DNA of 64,000 nt. Origin: Phreatobacter sp. Lineage in GTDB: Bacteria; Pseudomonadota; Alphaproteobacteria; Rhizobiales; Phreatobacteraceae. Of this stretch, positions 31,657-39,942 are shown piece after piece (positions within the stretch are counted from its first letter, which is position 1; each line of letters starts with the position of its first letter). The DNA is taken from contig NZ_JAPZTZ010000004.1 in assembly GCF_027532945.1 (NCBI RefSeq), positions 248,001 to 312,000 of the forward strand, written 5' to 3'. Position numbers and translations under genes: made by a program. The notes beneath the pieces are model-generated. The model had not been told where the DNA came from, searched no databases, and saw nothing but the letters and a program-made list of their open reading frames with translations.

Positions 31657-32862
31657 TCACGCCGCCTTGGCGCTGCCCTCGCGCTTGCTGTCGGCGAGAT
31701 AGGCCATGGCCGCGGCGACGCCGCCGGCCTTATGCGGCACCCCGGCAAGGCCGAGGCCCATCTCCACGCCGGCCAGCGTGCCGATCAGCGTCAGGTCGTT
31801 GATGTCGCCGAGATGGCCGATTCGGAACACCTTCTTGGCGACCTTCGACAGGCCCGTGCCGAGCGACATGTCGAAGGCGTCGAGGATCACCGAGCGCAGC
31901 TTGTCGGCATCATGGCCCTCAGGCATCACGACGGCGGTGAGCACCGGCGAGAAATGCTTCGGGTTGGTGCAGAGGTTTTCAAGGCCCCAGGCCGCCACCG
32001 CGCGGCGGGTCGCCTCGCCATGGCGCAGGTGCCGCGCGAAGACGCTGTCGAGGCCCTCCTCGTGCAGCATCTTGATGGCCTCGTCGAGGCCATAAAGCAG
32101 GTTGGTGGCCGGCGTGTAGGGGAAGTAGCCGGACTTGCCGGCGGCGATCATCTCCTCCCAGCCCCAGAAGCTCTTCGGCAGCCGCGAGGTCTTGGAGGCG
32201 GCGAGCGCCTTCTCCGACACGGCATTGAAGGACAGGCCGGGCGGCAGCATCAGGCCCTTCTGCGAGCCGGCGACGGTGACGTCGACGCCCCATTCGTCAT
32301 GGCGATAGTCGACGGAAGCGAGCGAGGAGATCGTGTCGACCATCAGCAGCGCCGGATGGCCGGCGGCGTCGATGGCCTTGCGCACTTCATCGATGCGCGA
32401 GGTGCAGCCCGTCGAGGTCTCGTTGTGGACGACGCAGACCGCCTTGAACGCATGCGTCTTGTCCTCGCGCAGCGCCGCCTCGATGGCCGCGACATCGGCG
32501 CCGGCGCGCCAGTCGGAGGGGATAAAGACCGCCTCGACGCCGAGCTTGGCGGCCATGGTCTTCCACAGCGTGGCGAAATGGCCGGTCTCGACCATCAGCA
32601 CCTTGTCGCCGGGGGAGAGCGTGTTGGCCAGCGCCGCCTCCCAGGCGCCGGTGCCCGAGGCCGGATAGATCACCACATGGCCCTTGGTCTTGAAGATGGT
32701 GCGCATGCCGTCGAGGACGCGCAGGCCGAGCTTGCCGAAATCCGGGCCGCGATGGTCGATCGTCTGCCGGGCGATGGCGCTGAGGATGCGCTCCGGAACC
32801 GGCGAGGGGCCGGGGATCTGCAGGAAGTGGCGGCCCGCGACGCGGGGGGCATTGGTGGCCAT
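31657..32862 (-). CDS. Serine/alanine-glyoxylate aminotransferase family protein
   Basis: A 401-residue PLP enzyme of class V. FLQIPGPSPVPERILSAI at the N-terminus, HNETSTGC, and VTVAGSQKGLMLPPGLSF with the PLP lysine (about residue 197) are typical of SgaA-type serine-glyoxylate aminotransferases. It would turn glyoxylate plus serine (or alanine) into glycine plus hydroxypyruvate (or pyruvate). The ATG at 32862 has GAGGAGA upstream. It is divergent from a fused 2-hydroxyacid dehydrogenase and has a well-formed promoter with an embedded palindrome. Confidence 0.9.
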   Translation of the reverse strand: MATNAPRVAGRHFLQIPGPSPVPERILSAIARQTIDHRGPDFGKLGLRVLDGMRTIFKTKGHVVIYPASGTGAWEAALANTLSPGDKVLMVETGHFATLWKTMAAKLGVEAVFIPSDWRAGADVAAIEAALREDKTHAFKAVCVVHNETSTGCTSRIDEVRKAIDAAGHPALLMVDTISSLASVDYRHDEWGVDVTVAGSQKGLMLPPGLSFNAVSEKALAASKTSRLPKSFWGWEEMIAAGKSGYFPYTPATNLLYGLDEAIKMLHEEGLDSVFARHLRHGEATRRAVAAWGLENLCTNPKHFSPVLTAVVMPEGHDADKLRSVILDAFDMSLGTGLSKVAKKVFRIGHLGDINDLTLIGTLAGVEMGLGLAGVPHKAGGVAAAMAYLADSKREGSAKAA

Positions 32863-32918
32863 CGGGGTCTCCTCGGGACAGGGCGGCGCCGGTTCTGGCG
32901 CTCGGCCTCTTGCCAGAA

Positions 32919-32946
32919 TGAATAATGAATGCAAAATTCAAGTCAA
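32919..32946 (-). promoter_or_regulatory. Promoter of the glyoxylate aminotransferase gene with embedded palindrome
   Basis: On the minus strand a -35 TTGACT (32941-32946) and a -10 TATTCA (32919-32924) are 16 bp apart. The spacer holds the palindrome TGAAT-GCAAA-ATTCA (32926-32940). The AT-rich stretch stands out from its GC-rich surroundings. A GntR/FCD regulator is a plausible binder. Confidence 0.6.
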
Positions 32947-32983
32947 GAGGAACGAGGATGAGCTGCACGCCGCAATTGCGTTC

Positions 32984-33151
32984 TTCGAGGCTCGCCACAG
33001 CGACAAGCAGACGCGAGACGCGTCCGCTTGTCGCGGTGGCTCGCACCTCAGGATGAGGGTGGGAGCGCATGGCATGGCCGGTGTCGGACTGGCCGGTCAT
33101 GCCAGTTACCACCCGTCCTCATCCTGTGGTGCGAGCGAAGCGAGCCTCGAA
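32984..33151. repeat. Long imperfect inverted repeat (family C) in the divergent intergenic region
   Basis: The ends are TTCGAGGCTCGC (32984-32995) and its exact reverse complement GCGAGCCTCGAA (33140-33151). Inside lie CACCTCAGGATGAGG (from about 33046) and a near-complement CCTCATCCTGTGGTG (about 33117-33131). This is a common Hyphomicrobiales intergenic element. It takes up half of the 338 bp between 32863 and 33200; the rest holds the promoter at 32919-32946 and about 49 bp ahead of the dehydrogenase. Confidence 0.75.
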
Positions 33152-33200
33152 GGACGCACTTCGCTGATGCAGGCCACAAGCCGATGCAGGGCATGAATCG

Positions 33201-36146
33201 ATGAACGACATGAGCAACACGCCGGACACGCCGCTGCAGCGCCGCCTCGCCTCCGAGGTCAAGGGCGACATCCTGTTCGACGCCTTCTCGCGCGGGCGCT
33301 ACGCCACCGACGCCTCGATCTACCAGATCATGCCGGTGGGTGCGGTGGTCCCCGAGACCATGGACGATGCTATCCGCGCCGTGGCGCTCGCCCGCGAGGA
33401 GCGCGTCACCGTCCTGCCGCGCGGCGGCGGCACCTCCCAGTGCGGCCAGACGGTCAATTCCTCCCTCGTCGTCGACTGCTCGAAGCGCCTCAACCGCATC
33501 CTCGACCTCGACGTGGCCGGCCGCACCGTCCGGGTCGAGCCGGGCATCGTCCTCGACGACCTCAACCGTCAGCTGAAGAAGCACGGGCTCTGGTACCCGG
33601 TCGACGTCTCCACCGCCTCGCGCGCCACGATCGGCGGCATGACCGCCAACAATTCCTGTGGCGGCCGCTCGCTGCGCTACGGCACCATGCGCGACAATGT
33701 CATCCAGGTGGAGGCGGCGCTCGCCGATGGCACCCGCCGCTGGTTCGGTGAGGTCTCGCGCGACGATGCGATGCGCAATGACGCCGACCTGCTCACCCGC
33801 GATCTCCTCACCCTCGGCGAGCGCGAGGCCACCGAGGTCGAGGCGCGGTTCCCCAAGGTCCAGCGCCGCGTCGGCGGCTACAATCTCGACGCCCTCGTGC
33901 CGAAGGGCGCCGCCAACAACATGGCGCATATCCTGGTGGGCTCGGAGGGCACGCTCGCCTTCACCACCGCCGTCGACCTGAAGCTCTGGCCGCTGCTTGG
34001 GCCAAAAGTCTTCGGCATCTGTCATTTCGGCGCGTTCCACGAGGCGATGGACGCGGCCCAGCACCTCGTCACGCTGAAGCCGATCGCGGTGGAACTGGTC
34101 GACCGCACGATGATCGGCCTTGCCCGCGACATCGCCATGTTCCGCCCGACGGTGGAGCGCGTGGTGCGCGGCGATCCGGACGCGCTGCTGGTGGTGGAAT
34201 TCGCCGAGGAGACCGAGGCGGAGAACCTCCAGAAGCTCCGGGATCTCGAAGCCCTCATGGGCGACCTCGGCTTCTCTTGGTCCGGCACCGGTGCCCGCTT
34301 CGGCGGCGTCGTGCCGGTGGTCGAGCCGGCCTGGCAGGCCGCCGTCACCGAAATGCGCTCCTCCGGCCTCAACATCATGATGTCGATGAAGGAGGCCGGA
34401 AAGCCTGTCTCCTTCGTCGAGGACTGCGCGGTGCCGCTGCCCGATCTCGCGGCCTACACCGCCGGCCTCACCGACATCTTCCGCGCCCATGGCACCGAGG
34501 GCACCTGGTACGCCCATGCCTCGGTCGGCTGCCTGCATGTGCGCCCCGTCCTCAACATGAAGCTGGACGTGGATGCGAAGCGCATGAGGTCGATGGCCGA
34601 GCAGGCCTTCGAACTCGTTCGCAAGTATAAGGGCTCGCATTCCGGCGAGCATGGCGACGGCATCGTTCGCTCGGAGTTCCACGAGCAGATGTTCGGCACC
34701 CGCCTCGTGCGCGCCTTCGAGGAGGTGAAGGACCGCTTCGACCCGGACGGCCTGTTCAATCCGGGGAAGATCACCCGCGCCCCGCGAATGGATGACCGGA
34801 CGCTGTTCCGCTATCCGCCGGATTACCAGGGCATCGAGATCAATCCGGCTCTCGACTGGTCCGACTATCCCGGCGCGTCCCAGGGTTTCCTCGGTGCCAT
34901 CGAGATGTGCAACAACAACGGCACCTGCCGGAAGCTCGACGGCGGCGCCATGTGCCCGAGCTATCGCGTCACCCGCGACGAGCAGCACGTCACCCGCGGG
35001 CGCGCCAACACGCTGCGCCTCGCCATGACCGGCCAGCTGGGACCTGCGGCGCTGACCTCGCCAGAGATGGAAGAGACCTTGAGCCTCTGCGTCTCCTGCA
35101 AGGCCTGCAAGCGCGAGTGCCCGACCGGCGTCGACATGGCGCGGATGAAGATCGAGGTGAAGGCCCAGCGCTACGCCCTCTATGGCGCCAAGCTGCACGA
35201 GCGGCTCGTCGCCCATCTGCCGCGCTATGCCGGCCTTGCCGCCAAGGCCCCCTGGCTCTTCAACCTGCGCGACCGCGTGCCGGCCCTCAAAATCCTGTCG
35301 GAGAAGCTTGCTCAGTTCTCGGCGCGGCGCAGCCTGCCGCGCTGGCGCTCCGACGTCTTCGCGCCGAAGGCCGCCGCGGAAGGCCCGGAGGCGGGCCGCG
35401 AGGTCGTGCTCCTCGCCGACACGTTCAACCGCGCCTTCGAGCGCGAGAACCTCGACGCGGCGGTGTCGGTGCTCGTCGCCGCCGGCTACCGCGTCCATCA
35501 CGCGAAGCCCGTTGGCGGCGGCCGCGCGCTATGCTGCGGGCGCACCTATCTCGCCACAGGTATGGTCGATCGCGCCCGTGAGGAAGCCGACCGGCTGGTC
35601 GCAGCGCTCGCGCCTTTTGCGGCGCGTGGCGTTCCGGTGATCGGGCTCGAGCCGTCGTGCCTCTTCTCGCTGCGCGATGAAATCCCGGCGCTGCTGCGGT
35701 CCGACGATGCGAAGCAGGTGGCCGGCGTCGCCGTGCTGTTCGAGGAGTTTATCGCCGCCGAGGCCAAGGCGGGCCGTCTCGCCCTGCGGCTCGGCGAGAT
35801 GAAGGCCAAGGCCGTGCTGCACGGCCATTGCCACCAGAAGGCCTTCGGCGCCATGGGGGCGGTGGAGGGCGCGTTGCGCCTCGTCCCCGGCCTCGAAGTG
35901 CAGACGGTGGAGAGTTCCTGCTGCGGCATGGCAGGGGCCTTCGGCTATCACGTCGAAACCATCGACGCCTCGCTCGCCATGGCCGAGCTGTCGCTGCTCC
36001 CGGCCGTCCGCAAGGCGCCGGAGGACGCGATCATCGTCGCCGACGGCACCTCCTGCCGCCACCAGATTGCCGACGGCGCCGGCCGCGAGGCGGTCCATGT
36101 CGCGCGGGTCCTGGCGATGAGCCTTGAACAAAAAGGGGCGTGCTGA
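33201..36146 (+). CDS. Fused FAD/Fe-S 2-hydroxyacid dehydrogenase (GlcD-GlcF or YdiJ type)
   Basis: A 981-residue protein combining a PCMH-type FAD domain (about residues 40-270, with LPRGGGTSQCGQ and TIGGMTANNSCGG), an FAD-oxidase C-terminal domain ending near HSGEHGDGIVRSEFHEQMFG, a ferredoxin-like domain (MCNNNGTC at about 569, CVSCKACKRECP at about 630-641) and a CCG domain (GHCHQKAFG, ESSCCGMAGAFG at about 906). It oxidises a D-2-hydroxyacid and feeds electrons to the respiratory chain. Glycolate, D-lactate and D-2-hydroxyglutarate (as for E. coli YdiJ) are all possible; the divergent glyoxylate aminotransferase favours glycolate. Confidence 0.88.
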   Translation: MNDMSNTPDTPLQRRLASEVKGDILFDAFSRGRYATDASIYQIMPVGAVVPETMDDAIRAVALAREERVTVLPRGGGTSQCGQTVNSSLVVDCSKRLNRILDLDVAGRTVRVEPGIVLDDLNRQLKKHGLWYPVDVSTASRATIGGMTANNSCGGRSLRYGTMRDNVIQVEAALADGTRRWFGEVSRDDAMRNDADLLTRDLLTLGEREATEVEARFPKVQRRVGGYNLDALVPKGAANNMAHILVGSEGTLAFTTAVDLKLWPLLGPKVFGICHFGAFHEAMDAAQHLVTLKPIAVELVDRTMIGLARDIAMFRPTVERVVRGDPDALLVVEFAEETEAENLQKLRDLEALMGDLGFSWSGTGARFGGVVPVVEPAWQAAVTEMRSSGLNIMMSMKEAGKPVSFVEDCAVPLPDLAAYTAGLTDIFRAHGTEGTWYAHASVGCLHVRPVLNMKLDVDAKRMRSMAEQAFELVRKYKGSHSGEHGDGIVRSEFHEQMFGTRLVRAFEEVKDRFDPDGLFNPGKITRAPRMDDRTLFRYPPDYQGIEINPALDWSDYPGASQGFLGAIEMCNNNGTCRKLDGGAMCPSYRVTRDEQHVTRGRANTLRLAMTGQLGPAALTSPEMEETLSLCVSCKACKRECPTGVDMARMKIEVKAQRYALYGAKLHERLVAHLPRYAGLAAKAPWLFNLRDRVPALKILSEKLAQFSARRSLPRWRSDVFAPKAAAEGPEAGREVVLLADTFNRAFERENLDAAVSVLVAAGYRVHHAKPVGGGRALCCGRTYLATGMVDRAREEADRLVAALAPFAARGVPVIGLEPSCLFSLRDEIPALLRSDDAKQVAGVAVLFEEFIAAEAKAGRLALRLGEMKAKAVLHGHCHQKAFGAMGAVEGALRLVPGLEVQTVESSCCGMAGAFGYHVETIDASLAMAELSLLPAVRKAPEDAIIVADGTSCRHQIADGAGREAVHVARVLAMSLEQKGAC

Positions 36147-36172
36147 GCCCGCTGCCTCCAGAGGCCTTTGCC

Positions 36173-36511
36173 TCAACCGCCGGTCGCGCGACGCCGGCCT
36201 GACCTGCCAGTTGGATGATTTGGGGCCGAGCGCTTGGTAAGCGCCCGCGAGGCCATTTCGATGGGGCGCGTGGTCGTCGTCATCATCGCCGCAATCGCGT
36301 CCATCGCGGCGGCCTTGAAGCGCCGCGCCACCTCGTCGATGAGTTCGACGACGTCCTGATGCGTCTTGTTATTGAAGACGATCCGGGTTCCTTCGCTCAG
36401 CGGCCCGCCCAGAGGACTGTCGGTAGGCGGCACGGGCGCGAAGCTGACGACCTTGGCGGGGTCGATCCCCACGGATGTTCCGTCGGGACGCGTAAAAATG
36501 ACGAAGGCCAT
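36173..36511 (-). CDS. Small hypothetical protein, FlbD-like N-terminus
   Basis: A 112-residue protein with an ATG at 36511 preceded by GGGAGA. The first 65 residues (MAFVIFTRPDGTSVGIDPAKVVSF, then GTRIVFNNKTHQDVVELIDEVARRF) have the strand pattern of FlbD/SwrD-like small beta proteins; the rest is basic and low complexity. No partner genes suggest a role, and flagellar genes are absent here, so the similarity may be only structural. Confidence 0.55.
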   Translation of the reverse strand: MAFVIFTRPDGTSVGIDPAKVVSFAPVPPTDSPLGGPLSEGTRIVFNNKTHQDVVELIDEVARRFKAAAMDAIAAMMTTTTRPIEMASRALTKRSAPNHPTGRSGRRRATGG

Positions 36512-36540
36512 CGGTATCTCCCGTCATGATTGCAGAACGA

Positions 36541-36565
36541 ACGTGCCGGACTAGGTCCGGCACGT
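36541..36565 (-). terminator. Hairpin terminator after the Bug-type gene
   Basis: A perfect inverted repeat with 11 bp arms (ACGTGCCGGAC / GTCCGGCACGT) and a 3 bp loop lies 31 bp beyond the stop of the minus-strand Bug gene. The following minus-strand bases are moderately T-rich. It also separates that gene from the small protein gene at 36511. Confidence 0.55.
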
Positions 36566-36595
36566 CCATCTTGGGAGAAGTCCGGAAGGCCGCCC

Positions 36596-37570
36596 TCAGT
36601 TCTCCAGCTTGATGTTGGCGTCGGTGACGACCTTGCGCCAGCGCTGCACCTCGGACGACACGAAGCGGCCGAAGGCCTCGCCCTCCAGCGTCGGGATGTC
36701 GGAGCCGTTGCGGGCCCAGGCCTCCTTGATGTTTGGCAGTTCCAGCACGGCGCGGATCTCGCGGCGCATGCGGTCGACGATCGGCTGCGGCGTGCCCTTC
36801 ACCGCGAAGATGGCGTACCAGGTCGACACGTCGAAACTGGCGAGGCCGGCCTCGGTCGCCGTCGGCACGTTCGGCACGGCGGGGTTGCGCTGCGGGGCGG
36901 CGAGAGCGATGCCGTGGATCTGGCCGCCCTGGATCTGCGGCGCCGAGGTGCCGAGGCCGTCGAAGATCATGTCGATCTGGCCGGCGACCAGGTCGGCCAT
37001 GGCCGGGCCTGCGCCGCGATAGGGCACGTGGCGGATCTGCGTCTGGGTGAGCAGCTTGAAGAGTTCGGCCGAGAGGTGATGGGTCGTGCCGATGCCAGCC
37101 GATCCATAGACGAGGCCGTCTGGCCGCGACTTGGCGAGGGCGATCAGCTCGGGCAGCGTTTTCGCCGGCACGCGGCGCGGATTGACCACGAGGATCTGCG
37201 GCGGCTGGCCGATCACCGCGACGGGGATGAAGTCCGTCTCGATATTGTAGTCAAGGCGCGGATAGAGCGAGGGCGCGATGGTGTGGTGCGCCGCGCCGAC
37301 GAGGAAGTAATAGCCGTCGGGCGTCTGGCGGGAGGCGACGAGCGCGCCCGCCGTGCCGCCGGCACCGGCGCGGTTCTCGATGATGACGCCCTGGCCGAGG
37401 CGCTTCTCCAGCTCGGCCGCCAGCGGCCGGGCAAAGGCGTCCGTGCCGCCGCCGGCCGCGAAGGGGACCATGAAGGTGATCGGCCGCTGCGGCCAGGTCT
37501 GGGCGTTCGCCGCCGTACCGGCGACGAGGGCGGACAGGGCGGCAAGGCCGGCCAGCATCAGTTTGCGCAT
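36596..37570 (-). CDS. Tripartite tricarboxylate transporter (Bug/TctC) substrate-binding protein
   Basis: A 324-residue periplasmic protein. A Sec signal (MRKLMLAGLAALSALVAGTAANAQ) is followed by TWPQRPITFMVPFAAGGGTDAFAR, the Bug family start, and VIIENRAGAGGTAGALVASR. Bug proteins bind carboxylates such as citrate, glutamate or aspartate. No tctA or tctB gene is adjacent, so it is an orphan binder, common in this order. It lies downstream of the aspartate-dehydrogenase-like gene in the same direction. Confidence 0.92.
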   Translation of the reverse strand: MRKLMLAGLAALSALVAGTAANAQTWPQRPITFMVPFAAGGGTDAFARPLAAELEKRLGQGVIIENRAGAGGTAGALVASRQTPDGYYFLVGAAHHTIAPSLYPRLDYNIETDFIPVAVIGQPPQILVVNPRRVPAKTLPELIALAKSRPDGLVYGSAGIGTTHHLSAELFKLLTQTQIRHVPYRGAGPAMADLVAGQIDMIFDGLGTSAPQIQGGQIHGIALAAPQRNPAVPNVPTATEAGLASFDVSTWYAIFAVKGTPQPIVDRMRREIRAVLELPNIKEAWARNGSDIPTLEGEAFGRFVSSEVQRWRKVVTDANIKLEN

Positions 37571-37713
37571 TCGGGTTCCCTCGGGAGTTGTTTCCTGCGG
37601 CGGCCCCTTGCGCGGGACCGCTCGTCCGGACTGTTTGCCGGTTCGGAAACGAGACTAGCGTCTCGACCGGGGGTTTCAAGGCCGCATCACCGCGTCCCGG
37701 AGTCGCTCCGGGA

Positions 37714-38523
37714 TCAGGTTCCCACGCGCACCGGCGCGTTGAGCTTGCGCAGCGCGGCAATGACCGACAGCGCCGTGATGCGGCCGGTCTTGGGGTTTTC
37801 CGACGGGATGTTCTCAATGGCGAGCGACAGTTTCGCCGAATCCGAATCGACCTCGATGGCGTGGCAGTTGCGGGTCACCGTCGGGTCCGCCCAGATGTCG
37901 ATGGTGGTGCGGTCCGGGCCGATGCCGGCGAGCGACAGCGCGACCGCGACATTGACGTTGGCCGGGAAGCCCTTGGCGGCATCGCGCGCCGATCCGGAGA
38001 AGATGAGGGTCGGCTCCTTCACCGCGTCCATGTCGAGGCCCTTCTCGACGAGGTAGGGCGCGCCGACGAGACCCTTCGGCGGCTTGCGGGTGATCATCCT
38101 GACAGAATGGATCGTGCCCTCGGCCGCCGCCGTCACCGCGTCGAGGCCGAGCAGCGCGCCGGTCGGCACGATGATCTGGCCGCCATGGGTCTTGGCGAGC
38201 TCCATGAGGTGAGGGCGCGGCAGCAGCGCTCCGCAGGACAGCACCATGACCTTCTTGCCCGCTTCGAGCATCGGCGTGCAGATTTCCTCGATGATGGCGG
38301 CAGGGGCGCATTCGACCGCGAGATCGGCATGGGCGGGGAAGTCCGCGAGCGCCACGATCGGCACGTCGATGCCCTCGGCCGCAAGCCAGGCCCTGGCCTT
38401 CGCCTCGTCGCGCGCGGCGACGGCGGTGAGCACCGTGCCGGGAATGGTGCCGCGGGCGATGCGCGCGGCGAGCGTGCGGCCGATGGCGCCGAGGCCGGCA
38501 ATGGCGATGCGGGTCGTGGTCAT
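37714..38523 (-). CDS. Aspartate dehydrogenase (NadX-like) family protein
   Basis: A 269-residue NAD(P)-dependent enzyme. The N-terminal Rossmann motif IAIAGLGAIGRTLAARI (residues 5-21), VECAPAAIIEE, LSCGALLPRPHLMELA and the late RNCHAIEVDSD containing the expected catalytic His are typical of L-aspartate dehydrogenases. These make iminoaspartate for NAD synthesis or act catabolically; no nadA/nadC genes are nearby, and two orphan Bug binding-protein genes flank it, which favours a role in substrate use. Confidence 0.85.
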   Translation of the reverse strand: MTTTRIAIAGLGAIGRTLAARIARGTIPGTVLTAVAARDEAKARAWLAAEGIDVPIVALADFPAHADLAVECAPAAIIEEICTPMLEAGKKVMVLSCGALLPRPHLMELAKTHGGQIIVPTGALLGLDAVTAAAEGTIHSVRMITRKPPKGLVGAPYLVEKGLDMDAVKEPTLIFSGSARDAAKGFPANVNVAVALSLAGIGPDRTTIDIWADPTVTRNCHAIEVDSDSAKLSLAIENIPSENPKTGRITALSVIAALRKLNAPVRVGT

Positions 38524-38694
38524 GGAGGGTCCTCTTGTCGGGCGGCGGACCTTACGGTCTTCGCCAACATTTGCCAGCCCTTGGCGTCATGGGCTCCATG
38601 CGACCCCGGGTTGCTCGCAAGGTGATCCAGACAGGGTCAGCCGACTCGCTGCCTGTGCGGCGGTCCGACGCTGCCTATCATTTGGGATGGACAA

Positions 38695-38720
38695 GGCGGG
38701 TCATTTCGCCATGATCCGCC
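38695..38720 (+). promoter_or_regulatory. Stem-loop in the 5' leader of the Bug-type gene
   Basis: GGCGGGTCAT (38695-38704) pairs with ATGATCCGCC (38711-38720), with one G-U pair, around a TTCGCC loop, ending 22 bp before the ATG at 38743. It could stabilise the message or affect translation. Function is unknown. Confidence 0.35.
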
Positions 38721-38742
38721 GCTTCCGGAGGAGTTTTCCGAC

Positions 38743-39735
38743 ATGAAGTCCATCGCCCGCCGTTCGCTTCTCGCCCTTGCCGCCACCGCTTCCCTTGTCG
38801 CTGCCGCCCCTGCCGCCATGGCTCAGGCCTGGCCGGTGCGCCCCGTCACCATGATCATCCCCTTCGCCGCGGGCGGGCCGACCGACGTGCTGGGCCGCAT
38901 CATGGCGGAGCGGATGTCGCAGATCCTCGGCCAGCAGGTCATTGTCGAGAATGTCGGCGGCGCCGGTGGCATGACGGGCACGGCCCGCGTCTCGCGTGGC
39001 AGCCCGGACGGCTACACCTTCGTGCTCGGCACGGTCGGCACCCACGCGGTGAACCAGACCCTCTATGCCCAGCCGCTGTATAACGCCGCGACCGACTTCG
39101 CGCCGGTGACGCTGATCGCCGAGGTGCCGCTGATCCTCATCACCCGCAAGGACTTCCCCGCGAACAACCTCCAGGAGTTCATCGCCCACGTGAAGGCCAA
39201 TGAGGCCAAGATGCAGTTTGCCTCCGCCGGCCCCGGCTCGGCGGTTCATCTCGGCTGCCTCTACCTCAACTCGGTGATCGGCACGAACGGCGTCACCCAC
39301 GTGCCCTATCGCGGCTCGGCCCCGGCCATCCAGGACCTGATCTCCGGCCGCGTCGACTATATGTGCGAGATCTCCTCCACCGCGCTGTCGCACATCCAGG
39401 GCAATTCGGTGAAGGCACTGGCGACGCTGACCGCTGCACGCACCGCCGTGCTGCCCAACCTTCAGACCGCGCAGGAGCAGGGCCTCCAGGGCTTCGAGGC
39501 CTATACCTGGAACGCCTTCTTCTTCCACAAGGACACGCCGCCGGCCATCGTGGAGCGCCTGCGCGCCGCCACCATCGAGGCGATGGACACGCCCGCCGTG
39601 GGCGAGCGGCTCGAGGGCCTCGGCGCCATCATCGCCGGGCCGCAGCGCCGCGGTGGCGCCTATCTCGACCGCCTGGTGAAGAGCGAGATCGAGAAGTGGG
39701 CCGGCCCCATCCGCGCCAGCGGCGTCAGCCAGTAA
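38743..39735 (+). CDS. Tripartite tricarboxylate transporter (Bug/TctC) substrate-binding protein
   Basis: A 330-residue periplasmic binding protein with a Sec signal ending in AMAQ (about residue 27), then AWPVRPVTMIIPFAAGGPTD and the VIVENVGGAGGMTGTARVS loop. GGAGGAG precedes the ATG. It is divergent from the aspartate-dehydrogenase-like gene across a 219 bp region and ends in a strong terminator, so it is monocistronic. No transporter membrane genes are adjacent. The ligand is unknown, probably a carboxylate. Confidence 0.92.
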   Translation: MKSIARRSLLALAATASLVAAAPAAMAQAWPVRPVTMIIPFAAGGPTDVLGRIMAERMSQILGQQVIVENVGGAGGMTGTARVSRGSPDGYTFVLGTVGTHAVNQTLYAQPLYNAATDFAPVTLIAEVPLILITRKDFPANNLQEFIAHVKANEAKMQFASAGPGSAVHLGCLYLNSVIGTNGVTHVPYRGSAPAIQDLISGRVDYMCEISSTALSHIQGNSVKALATLTAARTAVLPNLQTAQEQGLQGFEAYTWNAFFFHKDTPPAIVERLRAATIEAMDTPAVGERLEGLGAIIAGPQRRGGAYLDRLVKSEIEKWAGPIRASGVSQ

Positions 39736-39762
39736 GCCTCGCCCTCTTTCGGGAGGTGGCGG

Positions 39763-39794
39763 CACCCGGCGGGAAACCGCCGGGTGTTTTCTTT
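39763..39794 (+). terminator. Rho-independent terminator
   Basis: A perfect 10 bp stem CACCCGGCGG / CCGCCGGGTG with a GAAA tetraloop is followed by TTTTCTTT. It lies 27 bp after the Bug-type stop codon. This is the clearest intrinsic terminator in the window. Confidence 0.93.
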
Positions 39795-39841
39795 GAGGGG
39801 GTGAACGACTGCCCTTCGAGGCTTACGCCCGAACCACCGCC

Positions 39842-39872
39842 CGTCATGCCCGCCACAAGGGCGGGCATGACG
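39842..39872. repeat. Dispersed CGTCATGCCCG palindrome (family B)
   Basis: Perfect 12 bp arms CGTCATGCCCGC / GCGGGCATGACG around a 7 bp loop, in the gap between convergent genes. Same family as 25517-25606 and 50519-50610. Confidence 0.75.
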
Positions 39873-39942
39873 CGGGACGGGCCGTGCGTCTTCGGCCGGC
39901 CTCTGCGAAGGACGCTTCCGTTGGGAGCCGAAGCGCCCCACC

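Noticed and set aside
33048..35501. 817-codon minus-strand open frame
   Set aside because: Antisense to the fused dehydrogenase, with typical low-complexity His/Arg/Asp/Gly composition.
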